A stretch of 64,000 nucleotides of DNA from Pseudodesulfovibrio tunisiensis (GCF_022809775.1 NZ_CP094380.1:3261501-3325500); one strand, 5' to 3'. Shown: positions 10,047 through 19,532, counted from the first letter of the stretch. The notes: generated from the sequence alone by a model not told the origin. Program-made: numbers and translations.

Positions 10047-11522
10047 ATGAAAAAGAAAGAAAGATACAAGCTCTCGCCTCAAACAAAAAATCTGCTCGAT
10101 TGCCTTGCTGCGCTCAATAATTTCATAGAAGTCATAGATGCCAGAGGATATTACATCTATATTTCTCCAAACTGCACGTACGACCTTACTACGCCGGACG
10201 AACTTGTAGGGATGCATACCACCGATGCCTTTGATCTTACGCAGGATTCAAGCATATTGTTGAACACGATTGCATCCGGAAAGCCTTACAGGGATATACT
10301 TCTCAAGTATAAATCAACAAAAACAAATAGAACCATAGAATTTCTTTACAATTCGTTTCCGATCATCGAAGACAATGTGACCATAGGTGCAATATGTATC
10401 TACAGATACATGGATGACGTGAAAAAAGCAGTGCAATATGTCGATCTGACCAAGGAGCAGTTTTTCGACAACATCAAGTCGGTGGTGACACAGCATAAAG
10501 ATTTGTTCACCTTCAATGACATAATTTGCACATGCCCCAAAATGGAGGAGGCCATCAAGCTTGCAAAGCGAGTGGCAAAAGCGGATTCCTCCATTCTCAT
10601 CATTGGAGAAACTGGAACAGGCAAGGAACTGTTTGCACAGAGCATACATTCCTTTTGCGGAGACAGGAAACGGCCTTTTGTTGCCGTCAACTGCGCGGAA
10701 ATTCCGGAAAACCTCATGGAAAGCACGCTTTTCGGCACAACGAAAGGCTCTTACACTGATGCTGTTGACAAGCACGGGCTGTTTGAAGAGGCGGATGGAG
10801 GGACTCTTTTTCTGGATGAGTTGCACACGTTGAGCATCGAAATGCAGAGCAAGATTCTGCGAGTGCTGGAGACGAAAACCGTTCGCAAGGTCGGCGGCAG
10901 CAAACGGACTCCGGTCAATGTCCGGGTCCTTTCCTCCATGAACTGCGACCCTCTCGAGGCCATGGAAAAAGGCCTTTTGAAGCCTGACCTGTTTTACCGT
11001 ATTGCCGTGATCGGCATTCGAATTCCACCGTTGAGAAAGCGTGGTCTGGCCGAGATGAAGCTGTTGGCAAATCATTTCATCAGCGAAGTGAACAGGAAAC
11101 TCGGGACGAACATATGCGGATGCTCGGAAGAAACGTATGCCACATTCCTGCGCTATGAATTCCCCGGCAATTGCAGAGAGTTGGCTCATGTCATCGAGCA
11201 TGCCGGGAATATGATGGAGAGCAATGAGACCATTATTCAGCCTCGTCATCTACCGTATTACATCAATGAATTTCTGCGGTGCTGCTGTTGTCCCCAAAGC
11301 AATGGCGCTTCGGGAGAAAATCCTCAACGCCCCGTCTACAGAATTGGTGATTACAAATCCGCGCATCACAAGGCGCTGGATGATTTCAACACCAAGTTCA
11401 ATGAGGGATTTTTGCGACACGCGTTGGGACATTTCAACGGCAATGTCACGAAGACTGCAAAGGCCATCAACATATCACGGCAGCATCTGCACGGGTTGAT
11501 TACAAAGTATATTGATTTTTAG
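10047..11522 (+). CDS. sigma-54-dependent activator (PAS, AAA+, Fis-type HTH), probable regulator of the carnitine cluster
   Basis: A 491-residue enhancer-binding protein. Residues about 15-130 resemble a PAS sensor (FIEVIDARGYYIYISPNCTYD, then NSFPIIEDNVTIGAICIYRY). The AAA+ domain (about 165-400) has Walker A GETGTGKE, Walker B GGTLFLDE, the arginine-finger region LFYRIAVIGIRIPPLRKRG and FPGNCRELAHVIEH. The sigma-54-contacting loop normally reads GAFTGA but here reads GSYTDA, keeping the central Thr. A tetracysteine (LRCCCCPQ) sits in the linker before a C-terminal Fis-like HTH (GNVTKTAKAINISRQHLHGLI). It is convergent with fixX and next to three -24/-12 promoters, so control of the cai-fix genes is the best inference. 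Confidence 0.9.
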   Translation: MKKKERYKLSPQTKNLLDCLAALNNFIEVIDARGYYIYISPNCTYDLTTPDELVGMHTTDAFDLTQDSSILLNTIASGKPYRDILLKYKSTKTNRTIEFLYNSFPIIEDNVTIGAICIYRYMDDVKKAVQYVDLTKEQFFDNIKSVVTQHKDLFTFNDIICTCPKMEEAIKLAKRVAKADSSILIIGETGTGKELFAQSIHSFCGDRKRPFVAVNCAEIPENLMESTLFGTTKGSYTDAVDKHGLFEEADGGTLFLDELHTLSIEMQSKILRVLETKTVRKVGGSKRTPVNVRVLSSMNCDPLEAMEKGLLKPDLFYRIAVIGIRIPPLRKRGLAEMKLLANHFISEVNRKLGTNICGCSEETYATFLRYEFPGNCRELAHVIEHAGNMMESNETIIQPRHLPYYINEFLRCCCCPQSNGASGENPQRPVYRIGDYKSAHHKALDDFNTKFNEGFLRHALGHFNGNVTKTAKAINISRQHLHGLITKYIDF

Positions 11523-11541
11523 GGCCGTGAGATTGAAGGAA

Positions 11542-11577
11542 AAGAGCAACCGTTGCATGCAACGGTTGCTCTTTTTT
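11542..11577. terminator. bidirectional terminator between the activator and fixX
   Basis: A perfect self-complementary stem AGAGCAACCGTTGC/GCAACGGTTGCTCT is followed by a T6 run on the plus strand and flanked by an A-rich stretch on the other side, between convergent genes. Confidence 0.85.
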
Positions 11578-11581
11578 CAGG

Positions 11582-11869
11582 TTATCCGAAACGGTATTCC
11601 ACGCCGAAAGTACCTTGCGGATACTCCCAGCTTTCGAGTGCCGTATCTCCGCAAAGGATGCGGCAGGTGCCGCACTCAAGACAGCCTGCATAGTCGAATT
11701 GGAGGTTGTCCTCGTCATCGATCTTGTACAGTCCGGCAGGACATGCAGCGATCAGTTTCTTCACTTCGGCACGATCGGCATCATCCTTCAGCTTGATGTG
11801 CGCGCCTTCTTCGTCGACAAAAAACTTGTTTACGCCGAGTTTTATATCGGTATTGACTATATCGCTCAT
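11582..11869 (-). CDS. fixX: ferredoxin-like protein FixX
   Basis: A 95-residue ferredoxin-like partner of the FixABC electron-transfer flavoprotein system. It shows the family pattern ACPAGLY followed by the cluster ligands CLECGTCRILC and the C-terminal YPQGTFGVEYRFG, closely matching FixX proteins. It passes electrons between the flavoproteins FixAB/FixC and a terminal acceptor. The start overlaps the fixC stop by four bases, so it is translationally coupled. It is the last gene of the caiA-caiB-caiD-fixC-fixX unit and is followed by a terminator. Confidence 0.93.
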   Translation of the reverse strand: MSDIVNTDIKLGVNKFFVDEEGAHIKLKDDADRAEVKKLIAACPAGLYKIDDEDNLQFDYAGCLECGTCRILCGDTALESWEYPQGTFGVEYRFG

Positions 11870-13154
11870 ATTGCCCGTACTCCTTTCCAGCCGTCTTTGA
11901 GCAGATTCATGATTCCGGCCTTTCTCAGATGTCCCAGGAAGGATTTGCGCACGGGGGTCGACTGTCCTTTCACCGTGAACAGATCATGCATCATGGAATT
12001 GACCATGTCCGGATATTCGTTGTACATGCGGCTGTTATCCAGAAATTCCGGTGTATTGCTGTACAGATCAAGATCCTTCATCACAAAGCTGTCCTGCAGC
12101 AGCTTCGTGTAGGCAGACAGGGAATCCGAGTTGAAATTACCCGCTTCCTTGGCCTTGATGACAGCCTGGGCCGCAGCTTCACCCGAAGCAATGGCCAGAT
12201 CCATGCCGCGAACCGTATAGCCGACGTTCAGGCAAAGTCCCGCAGCATCACCAGCGATCAGCACGCCGTCAGCAACCATCTTGGGAACCATTGCGCGGCC
12301 GCCCTCGGGCACGACATGGGCGGAATATTCCAGAAGTTCTCCACCTTCAATCAGCGGAGCGATCATCGGATGGTGCTTGAAGTCTTCCAGCATCTGCGGA
12401 ATGCTTTTGGTCACCGAGGAAATGTTGTGCAGTCCAAAGACGAGACCCAATGAAATGCTTTCCTCATTGGTGTACAGAAAGCCGCCGCCCATCTGGTTGT
12501 CGGACGGCGATCCGGCCAGAAGCCATGCCGCGCCTTCCTTGTCCGTGCAGCCGAAGCGATCATTGATCTGCTGTCTGGACAGCTTGATGATTTCCTTTAC
12601 GCCGACAGCGCAGTGATGCGGGCTCAGCTTGTTGACAAGGCCGGCCTTCTGACCAAGAAGCGAGTTGACTCCGTCGGCAAGGACGACGACATCGGCTTCA
12701 AGCTCGTCCTCTCCGGCTACGACACCACAAACCTTGCCATCACGCATGATCAGGTCGTCGACACGAATGCCGGGAATGTAGTTGGCACCTTCGTCTTCCG
12801 CCTTTTCGGCCAGCCAGGGGTCGAATTTCGAACGAAGAACGGTATAGGAACGTTCGGCAGGATCCTCGGACGCAACATTCGTATGGTCCATGGTGGTGCA
12901 GCTGCCTTCATTCATGAAGGATATCTTTTCGTGAACAACGCATCGCTCCACGGGTGCCTCTTCGGCAAAGCCGGGAATGATCCTTTCAAGACTGTGGGCA
13001 TACAACCTTCCACCAGTCATGTTTTTTTTGCACCGGGGAAATTGCCTCGTTCGACAACGACGACTTCCAAACCGGCCTTGGCAAGCAGATACGCACAGGT
13101 AGAGCCTGCCAGACCGGCACCAACAACGATAGCATCAAATTTATCTTCAGACAT
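11866..13154 (-). pseudogene. fixC: FixC flavoprotein (ETF:quinone oxidoreductase-like), frameshifted at an A8 tract
   Basis: FAD-dependent oxidoreductase of the FixABCX complex. The ATG at 13154 gives MSEDKFDAIVVGAGLAGSTCAYLLAKAG in translation (FAD-binding GxGxxG), continuing to RGNFPGAK. There the coding strand has a run of eight As (13022-13029) and the frame closes. The family continues N(M)TGGRLYAHSLERIIPGF, which is present in another frame and runs intact to 11866. Six As would give GAKNMTGG exactly like the family; nine would give one extra Lys. So the gene is two bases long or one base short. Polymerase slippage on A8 could restore the frame in some transcripts; a base-calling error is the other simple explanation. 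The remainder is collinear with E. coli FixC as I recall it. Confidence 0.85.
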
Positions 13155-13189
13155 CGTGAACGCCCTGACTCCTACGAAAATCATGTAGA

Positions 13190-13218
13190 GAGATGGTACC
13201 CGAGACGGGTACCATCTC
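13190..13218 (-). other. intercistronic hairpin caiD-fixC
   Basis: A perfect 13-bp stem (GAGATGGTACCCG with CGGGTACCATCTC) closes a 3-nt loop in the 71-base gap between caiD and fixC. It has no U-tract, so it is more likely an mRNA processing or stability element than a terminator. Confidence 0.7.
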
Positions 13219-13225
13219 CGGGTAT

Positions 13226-14011
13226 CTATTTGTTGGTGAAAACAGGCTTCCGCTTTTCCTCGAAAGCCTTCATGCCCTCTTGCGAATCAGTGGATTCATA
13301 GGTCATTCTGTCAAACTGGCGTTCCAGATCCAGACCTTCCTGAATGCCCATGTTCAGATAGTAGTTGATCGCCTTCTTGGTCAGGCGGTTCGAAATCGGG
13401 GCGTTTGCGCTGATCTTGCGAGCCAGCTCCATTGCTTCCTCCATCAGCTTTTCAGCCGGGAAGACATCCTGGACAAGACCGATTTCCAATGCCTTGGCAG
13501 CAGTCAGCTTTTCTGCCGTGAACATCATCTTCTTCGCCTGTCCGGCGCCGATGTTCCTGACCAGACGCTGGCTTCCGCCCCATCCGGCGATAAGGCCGAG
13601 CGAGGTTTCCACAAGGCCGAGCTTGGCATTTTCGCTGGCGATTCTGATGTCGCAGGAAAGAGCCAGCTCAAGGCCTCCGCCGAGTGCGTAGCCATTGATG
13701 GCGGCGATCATGGGGATCGGGAAGTTGGCGACCTTGGTCAGAATGCCGCGCGCCCAGACATCGGTTTCCTCGAGATCGTCAACCGTGGGGTCGGTCAGTT
13801 CGCCAACATCGGCGCCAGCGCAGAAGGCCTTTTCGCCTTCGCCGGTGACGACAACGCAGCGCAGATCGGATTCCCGGCCCAGTTCGTTCATGACATCACG
13901 AAGGTCACGAAGCATCTGGCCGCTCAGGATATTGTATTTCGGCTGATTCAGCGTGATGACAGCAATCTTGTCGCTGAGTTCGCACTTAATTGTTTCGTAA
14001 GAATATGCCAT
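13226..14011 (-). CDS. caiD: crotonobetainyl-CoA hydratase-like enoyl-CoA hydratase
   Basis: A 261-residue crotonase-fold protein. It contains the oxyanion-hole segments FCAGADVGEL and AINGYALGGGLELALSCD, and both catalytic glutamates of enoyl-CoA hydratases at the usual 20-residue spacing (GGGLE and LVE). In the carnitine pathway this step hydrates crotonobetainyl-CoA to carnitinyl-CoA or the reverse. By overall sequence it is nearer to generic enoyl-CoA hydratases than to E. coli CaiD, so the name rests largely on the neighbours caiA and caiB. The ATG at 14011 has AAGGA upstream; it lies 10 bases after caiB. Confidence 0.8.
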   Translation of the reverse strand: MAYSYETIKCELSDKIAVITLNQPKYNILSGQMLRDLRDVMNELGRESDLRCVVVTGEGEKAFCAGADVGELTDPTVDDLEETDVWARGILTKVANFPIPMIAAINGYALGGGLELALSCDIRIASENAKLGLVETSLGLIAGWGGSQRLVRNIGAGQAKKMMFTAEKLTAAKALEIGLVQDVFPAEKLMEEAMELARKISANAPISNRLTKKAINYYLNMGIQEGLDLERQFDRMTYESTDSQEGMKAFEEKRKPVFTNK

Positions 14012-14021
14012 GGTATTTTCC

Positions 14022-15275
14022 TTATTTTTCCTTGTCATCCCTGTAGATGACACCCTTGCCGTACAGCTGATCGATCTGCTCGGCGGAGTATCCAAGGTCT
14101 TCGAGAATGGCGTCGTTGTCGTAGCCGACGTGCGGCATGGAACGCCAGATCTTGGGCTGGTTCACCTTGAAACGGGGAACAACGTTGACGCCCTTGTACT
14201 TTTCCTTGGTGGTCATGGTCTCCCAGTCCACCCAGCAGTCGCGGGCCTGGTACTGGGGATGCTTGACCACTTCGGGGAAGCTGAGCACGGGGGCGGCAGC
14301 GACCTTCATGCCGTCGAAGATGGCGATATGTTCATCGTTGGTCTTGGTCTTGAAGTATTCCTCGACCTTGGATTCCACATAGTCGGCCTTGTCCCAGTTC
14401 ATGTTGATGAACGAGAAGCCTTCCTTGAAATCGCCGGTGCCGTAGATGTCCTCGCAGCCGATCATGGAGAAGAGGGTCTTCATCTGCTTGCGACCAAGAA
14501 TGTTGGTGAACAGGAAGCCGTCCTTGGTCTTGTAGATGCCGGTCGCGCCCTGGATGGGGTCCTTGGCGCCCGGGCGGGGGTACATCCGGCCGTCATTGAG
14601 GTAGTCGACCATGTTGTAGGTCGAAAGGCGCATCAGCACTTCGGTCATGGCGATGTCGATGCTTTCGCCCTTGCCGGTTTCGCGGGCGCGAATGAGGGCA
14701 GCGAGGGTGGAAGACAGGCTGAACAGGGCGGTGAACAGATCGCCGACGTACGGGTATGCAGGCATCGGGGATTCCGGAGTGCCGTTCTGGCTCATGTAGC
14801 CGGACATGGCCTGGGCAATGCCGTCGTAGCAGGGGCGATCAATGAAATTGGGGTCGGCGTCTTCCTGTCCGTAGCCGGAGATTCTGGTGATGACCAGTTT
14901 GGGGTTGATCTCCCACAGGAATTCGTCGGTGATGCCCTTCTTGATGAAGTTGGGGCCTTTGCCTGCGACCAGAAAGACCTCGGCTTCCTTGATGAGCTTC
15001 TTGAAGACTTCCTTTCCTTCTTCGGAAAAGATGTCCAGCGACATGGAACGGTCGTTTCTGTGCTCATGCTCGGAGGGACGGTAGCTGCGGTTGGTGTCGC
15101 CGCCATGGACATTTTCGAGCCAAATTACGTCAGCGCCCCATTCGGCCATGAAGTGGGGGCCCAGAGGACCGGCAACCTCGACAGCGGAAAAGACAACCTT
15201 TACGCCCTGCAGGACGCCGAACTGGGGGGGCCTGTGATTCGAATTATCGAAAAATTCCTTTACATTATTTTTCAT
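14022..15275 (-). CDS. caiB: carnitine/crotonobetaine CoA-transferase (class III, CaiB-like)
   Basis: A 417-residue family III CoA-transferase. It begins with the typical PPQFGVLQGVKVVFSAVEVAGPLG and ADVIWLEN segments, and has the catalytic Asp in RPCYDGIAQAMSGYM followed by SPMPAYPYVGDLFTALF. In the CaiABCDE pathway this enzyme moves CoA between gamma-butyrobetainyl-CoA or crotonobetainyl-CoA and L-carnitine. The start at 15275 is preferred over an upstream ATG because GTGAG lies eight bases before it. It sits between caiA and caiD in the same order as in enterobacteria, here separated from caiA by a 119-base gap with a strong hairpin. Confidence 0.9.
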   Translation of the reverse strand: MKNNVKEFFDNSNHRPPQFGVLQGVKVVFSAVEVAGPLGPHFMAEWGADVIWLENVHGGDTNRSYRPSEHEHRNDRSMSLDIFSEEGKEVFKKLIKEAEVFLVAGKGPNFIKKGITDEFLWEINPKLVITRISGYGQEDADPNFIDRPCYDGIAQAMSGYMSQNGTPESPMPAYPYVGDLFTALFSLSSTLAALIRARETGKGESIDIAMTEVLMRLSTYNMVDYLNDGRMYPRPGAKDPIQGATGIYKTKDGFLFTNILGRKQMKTLFSMIGCEDIYGTGDFKEGFSFINMNWDKADYVESKVEEYFKTKTNDEHIAIFDGMKVAAAPVLSFPEVVKHPQYQARDCWVDWETMTTKEKYKGVNVVPRFKVNQPKIWRSMPHVGYDNDAILEDLGYSAEQIDQLYGKGVIYRDDKEK

Positions 15276-15344
15276 TTTGAAACTCACTTGTGGTCTATGC
15301 AATTCAGAATGTCGTTTCGAAACCAGTCTGCGGTTGATCCGAGA

Positions 15345-15379
15345 GCAGGAATTCCGCCCGAGTCTGTCGGAATTCCTGC
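15345..15379 (-). other. intercistronic hairpin caiA-caiB
   Basis: A perfect 12-bp stem (GCAGGAATTCCG with CGGAATTCCTGC, 11-nt loop) lies in the caiA-caiB gap. There is no U-tract after it in the direction of transcription, so a processing or stability role is more likely than termination. Confidence 0.7.
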
Positions 15380-15394
15380 CTTGTCTTGAACTGA

Positions 15395-16534
15395 CTAGCT
15401 TCTGTATTCCTTGAGAACGCTTCTGCCGAGAGTCAGGATCATCATTTCATCGGTGCCGCCGGAAACGCGGGAAGCACGGATGTCTCTCCAGGCACGGCTG
15501 GCGCGGTGATCACCGCAGATGCCGACACCGGCGAGAACCTGAAGGGCGTCGTCGGTGACTTCCTGGGCAGCGGTCACGCAGTAGTACTTGCACATGGCGG
15601 CGTAGCCCTTGTCCAAAGTGCCGGCATCGACCATTTCGGCGCCGGTGTAGACCATGTGCTTCATGTTGGTCAGCTTGGTCTTCATGTCCGCGAGCTTGAG
15701 CTGGATCAGCTCGGTGCGGCCGATGGCTTCACCAAACTGAATGCGCTGGTTGGCGTACTTGGCAGCGTCCTCGAAGGCGCAAAGGGCATATCCGTAGCAG
15801 TAGAGACCGGAAATGATGCGCTCCACGTTGAAGTCGTCCTTCTGCATGGAGAAGCCGGCGCCTTCCGCACCGAGCATGTCCTTTTCGTCCACTTCGACAT
15901 TGTCGAGGTAGATTTCGCCAGCGCTGTTGGTCTTCAGGCCCAGCTTTTCCAGACCGGAAATGGTGACGCCGGGAGCATTGGTCGGGACCAGCCAGTTGGT
16001 GTACTGGGACATGGTCTCGGCATCCAGAGCAGTCACGATGATGTAGTCGCTGTAGGTGGCGTCCGTGCAGAAGGTTTTCTGACCGTTCAGGTACACCTTG
16101 CCGCCCTTGCGGGTGTAGTTGGTCTTCATGGAGCCCAGGTCGGAACCGGCGCCGGGCTCGGTCGCAGCATTGCCGATCTTGGTCAGGCCGGTAGCCATCA
16201 GTTCTTCACCGAGTTTCTTCTGTTCCTCGGTACCTTCCCTGAACAGAACGGGGTAGGTGGTCGAGAACCAGATGCTTGCAGCGTTGCCGCCAAGGCGCAG
16301 GACTTCTTCCCATGCAGCCACGAAAGTCACCATGGCGTCTTCTTCCAGTCCGCCGTACTCCACAGGATTGATGATCTGGTGAATGCCAAGCTCTGCAAGG
16401 GCCTTGCAAAATCTTTCAGGGAACTTGTGCTCATTGTCGCATTCCTTGAAATAGTCATCCCAGTTTTCACGGGACATGAGTTCCTTCATGCTTGCGACAA
16501 CCAGATTTTGTTCTTCAGTCAATGCTTTAGCCAT
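15395..16534 (-). CDS. caiA: crotonobetainyl-CoA reductase (acyl-CoA dehydrogenase family)
   Basis: A 379-residue acyl-CoA dehydrogenase fold protein, collinear with E. coli CaiA from end to end: LMSRENWDDYFKECD, TEPGAGSDLGSMKTNYTRKGGKVYLNGQK, YANQRIQFGEAIGR and the C-terminal RVSGGTDEMMILTLGRSVLK. CaiA reduces crotonobetainyl-CoA to gamma-butyrobetainyl-CoA using electrons from FixABCX. The start at 16534 has GGAG seven bases upstream; a longer frame lacks one. It is the first gene of the minus-strand caiA-caiB-caiD-fixC-fixX unit, with a sigma-54-type promoter about 230 bases upstream. Confidence 0.93.
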   Translation of the reverse strand: MAKALTEEQNLVVASMKELMSRENWDDYFKECDNEHKFPERFCKALAELGIHQIINPVEYGGLEEDAMVTFVAAWEEVLRLGGNAASIWFSTTYPVLFREGTEEQKKLGEELMATGLTKIGNAATEPGAGSDLGSMKTNYTRKGGKVYLNGQKTFCTDATYSDYIIVTALDAETMSQYTNWLVPTNAPGVTISGLEKLGLKTNSAGEIYLDNVEVDEKDMLGAEGAGFSMQKDDFNVERIISGLYCYGYALCAFEDAAKYANQRIQFGEAIGRTELIQLKLADMKTKLTNMKHMVYTGAEMVDAGTLDKGYAAMCKYYCVTAAQEVTDDALQVLAGVGICGDHRASRAWRDIRASRVSGGTDEMMILTLGRSVLKEYRS

Positions 16535-16764
16535 GAGTGACTCCTTACTTTGAGTGGCGTAATCCGAATACATCTAGTAATGTATATGATGGTCCACTAC
16601 TTTTCTTGCTCAAATAAAAATTACACATCCCAATTACACATCAGCTCGATGGTGAATTCAAAGCGTGCATGAAATTTTAAAGTCTCTTGAATATATTGAT
16701 TGTATATTCAATGTCCTTCAATCATTCTGAACATCGCTTGAGATACACAGAGCTAACCTTCTTA

Positions 16765-16780
16765 AGCAATCAGCATGCCA
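16765..16780 (-). promoter_or_regulatory. sigma-54 (-24/-12) promoter for the caiA operon
   Basis: On the minus strand the sequence TGGCATGCTGATTGCT matches the consensus TGGCACG-N4-TTGCW at every important position: GG and GC are separated by exactly ten bases. It lies about 230 bases upstream of the caiA start, leaving a long leader. Confidence 0.8.
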
Positions 16781-17690
16781 AAGCAGAAATAAAAATAATT
16801 TCGGCAAAAATACACACGGTGGGGCTTCGGAAGTGAAATAGAGCACAATTTTACAATGAAGGCTTTGTCCTAGTGTAAAGTGCGAGATTGCGCTTTTTCG
16901 AACAAAGTAAAGTGCGGCTTGACACTTGCTGTCAGATTGGGGAGGGGCAGGGAAAAACAAGCGCTGCCAACCGATGATTTTCGGAGGGCGAGACTGCTTT
17001 TTTTGATATTTGTGTGTTTGGTGAATGTAAATGAGGGGTTAGGCTCTTCGGGCAGAGCCTCGGATACAAAAAAACATGGGGTCGCATTTGGGCGGCTCAA
17101 AAGATGTGTTTCGAGGTGTTTTCACGGGAAAGGAAGGCCGCAATCCAGTGGTTTTTCATCGTTTTCAATTCAACATTTGATATCCGGAAACAGGGAAAGT
17201 GCACCGGAATTCAAACAACCACCCCGATTAAAATGATTTTTTTCACAAGGCGGTGTTCGGTCCTTGTGTATTTACTGCTTTTTGTAATCCGTTATTTTAC
17301 GCAATGGTCTCTATATCAGAGTGTGAGCCTTATTTCACAATCAGCTGTTTTGTTTGACGAATCGCAACTTGCAAAAAAAATGTCATTGTTGTCTGAAACC
17401 ATGAAGTGCCGAAGACTGGCGACCTACAGTCGATAGTCCATTCCTTTCCGGTGCCGGAATGGTGGACATGAAAATTTAATGTTGTATTTCAGTGTGATGT
17501 AGCGTGGAACTCCGCTCCTTCGTTGAATTCGTCGTCCAATTTTCCTCTGACTGCATGGCATTTTTTCGGTCGAACAACCTCGCCTGGTGCTGTGATTCGA
17601 TATAGATCGAGCGTGTATGTTGAAAACAGGAATTTTCCAAAATTTTCCAATGCATTAATGTGAATGGACTCGATCGCGACTCGGTGGAGA

Positions 17691-17706
17691 TGGTGTGTTT
17701 TTTGCT
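17691..17706 (+). promoter_or_regulatory. sigma-54 (-24/-12) promoter for the first BCCT gene
   Basis: TGGTGTGTTTTTTGCT has the -24 GG and -12 TTGCT with correct ten-base spacing and three mismatches between them. It is placed about 47 bases before the start codon, a normal distance. Confidence 0.6.
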
Positions 17707-17752
17707 CCTTGGCAGTTTTGGGGTGGCAATTTAACATGTGTTAGGAGCAAAT

Positions 17753-19303
17753 ATGAAAGCTAATTTAGGCACCATGGCCCGAGCAGGGGTCGCGAACAAG
17801 CAGAAAGAGACTGCGAACATCAACTATCTTCTGGCCATAACGAGTGCCTTGGCCCTCTTGATCATTGTTGGGTATGCAGCCATAAATCCCGAGCTCATGG
17901 CAAGGCAGATGGCTTCGGTCAAGGACTTCATCAGCCACTATTTCGGCTGGTGGTATATCGGTTTGAATGGTATCTTCTGCCTGCCCGTCTTCATCATTCC
18001 TCTTACCCGGTATGGCGCTCTCAAGCTTGGCAAGGCCGAGGATGTGCCGAGTTATTCCACTTTTTCCTGGATAGCCATGCTGATCGGCTGCGCATTTGCG
18101 GTTTCGGTCGTTGTCTGGGCTGTTGCGGAGCCGCTTTTCCATTGGCAACAGCCGCCTCTCGGGGCTGCGGCCGGAAGCATGGACGCCTTGAAGCAATCCT
18201 TCCAGATCACCATCATGCACACGGGAATCGGCGGATTCGGCATTTTCGCCGTTGCGGGTGTCTGCATTGGCCTGCCGGCCTTCAGAAAAGGTTTGCCGCT
18301 GAATTTTTCCACGGCTTTTTACGGACTGCTTGGCGACAAGGCCTATTCCAGACCCTTTTCCGCCGTGGTCGAGCTGATTGCGATGATCGTCAATTTCCTC
18401 GGCATCGCGACATCCATCGGACTGGGGCTGATCTCGTTGAAGTATGGATTGCATTATGTCCTGGGAATCGAGCTCGACACCTTCAGAATGATATGCCTGA
18501 CCGGTCTGGTCAGCGCGGGTTTCTGCTGGTCCGTATGGAGAGGAATCGATTCCGGAATCAAGACGTTGAGCAGTTTCAATGCGTACATAGCCGGCGTTGT
18601 GTTCTGCTATGTGCTTCTTTTCGGCCCCACCTTGCACATTCTGAACTGGATCGTGCAGGTCTTTGGCGAATATTTCGGAAACATTGTCTACCTGACCTTT
18701 CACACCGATGCCACCGAGCAGGCGCTTGAGGGCAAGTGGATGGGCTACTGGAAGGTTTTCTACTGGGGCTGGTGGTTTTCCTTCGTGCCGTTTGTCGGCG
18801 GCTTTCTGGCCAGAATCTCCAAGGGACGCACCTTGCGCGAGGTCCTGCTGGCATGCACCCTCATCCCCACGGCCACCTGCATCATCTGGTACACCACCTT
18901 CGGAATCTCCGCCGTGTACACGGAAATGAGCGGCACGGTCCCGCTTTGGGCGGAAATCCAGAAGGACATCGGAGCCGGATTCTACGTCATGGTGAGCCAG
19001 TGGCCGCTGGGATTCTCCTTTTCGATCCTGACCATGTGCATGCTGGTTGTCTTCATGATCACTTCTGCCGACTCTTCCGCGTATTTCTGCTCCATGCAGT
19101 TGACGAATGGTTCAGCCGAGCCGAGCAGACAGATCAGAATGGCTTCCGGCATCGCGATTGCGGTTCTGGCTGTCACCCTCATTCTGGTTGGAGGACTGAA
19201 GGCCTGCCAGACGGCTGCGGTGATTGGCGGTTTGCCGATTTCGATTCTGATGCTGCTGATGCTTTTCTCGCTATTCAAGTATTTGCAATCGGAACGGCCC
19301 TAG
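17753..19303 (+). CDS. BCCT-family betaine/carnitine transporter (with Trp motif)
   Basis: A 516-residue betaine-choline-carnitine transporter with about twelve TM segments. It has FGWWYIGLNGIFCLPVF near TM2, VWAVAEPLFHWQQPP, and the family signature YWGWWFSFVPFVGGFLARISKGRTLRE, which includes the tryptophans that bind the quaternary ammonium group. It also keeps ITSADSSA in the region that holds the second sodium site of sodium-coupled members, so sodium symport is possible; whether it works instead as a carnitine/gamma-butyrobetaine antiporter like CaiT cannot be read. The ATG at 17753 has TTAGGAG close upstream. It is transcribed away from caiA. Confidence 0.9.
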   Translation: MKANLGTMARAGVANKQKETANINYLLAITSALALLIIVGYAAINPELMARQMASVKDFISHYFGWWYIGLNGIFCLPVFIIPLTRYGALKLGKAEDVPSYSTFSWIAMLIGCAFAVSVVVWAVAEPLFHWQQPPLGAAAGSMDALKQSFQITIMHTGIGGFGIFAVAGVCIGLPAFRKGLPLNFSTAFYGLLGDKAYSRPFSAVVELIAMIVNFLGIATSIGLGLISLKYGLHYVLGIELDTFRMICLTGLVSAGFCWSVWRGIDSGIKTLSSFNAYIAGVVFCYVLLFGPTLHILNWIVQVFGEYFGNIVYLTFHTDATEQALEGKWMGYWKVFYWGWWFSFVPFVGGFLARISKGRTLREVLLACTLIPTATCIIWYTTFGISAVYTEMSGTVPLWAEIQKDIGAGFYVMVSQWPLGFSFSILTMCMLVVFMITSADSSAYFCSMQLTNGSAEPSRQIRMASGIAIAVLAVTLILVGGLKACQTAAVIGGLPISILMLLMLFSLFKYLQSERP

Positions 19304-19532
19304 GTGGACGTTCGCCTGCATCGTCGTGGAAGATGCTGCAGGAAGGAATGAAAACGGCCTGATTCAAGGCCATGCAGGCCAAAAGCGCCTGCAACTCGGC
19401 GACCCATTGATTCGCCAGGCTTGCCAACCGGACTCACTCGGCGCGTCATTGAGGAATTTTTCGGATTCTTCGATGGACGTTGGGTGAGTCCGTCCGTTTT
19501 GTACCCCCCCTCTGAGTCAGAGTTCTTTTGGG

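Larger units (their letters stand above)
16535..17752. other. 1.2-kb divergent regulatory region between caiA and the first BCCT gene
   Basis: No gene is supported here; short open frames lack ribosome sites and recognisable domains. The region is AT-rich. It holds the minus-strand -24/-12 element at 16765 and the plus-strand one at 17691. It also has an AT-rich inverted repeat TTGAATATA...TATATTCAA at 16687-16711 in the caiA leader, and a direct repeat TAAAGTGCG near 16875 and 16909 that could be an activator site. A weaker plus-strand match to a -24/-12 element lies at 16915-16930. The length fits DNA looping by an enhancer-binding protein. Confidence 0.65.

Noticed and set aside
16915..16930. 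CGGCTTGACACTTGCT as an additional sigma-54 promoter on the plus strand
   Set aside because: The GG-N10-GC spacing fits, but it is more than 800 bases from the next gene and a better-placed element exists at 17691.
16880..17436. Short open frames in the caiA-BCCT intergenic region
   Set aside because: No ribosome sites, no domains, AT-rich sequence with promoter elements; more likely regulatory DNA.
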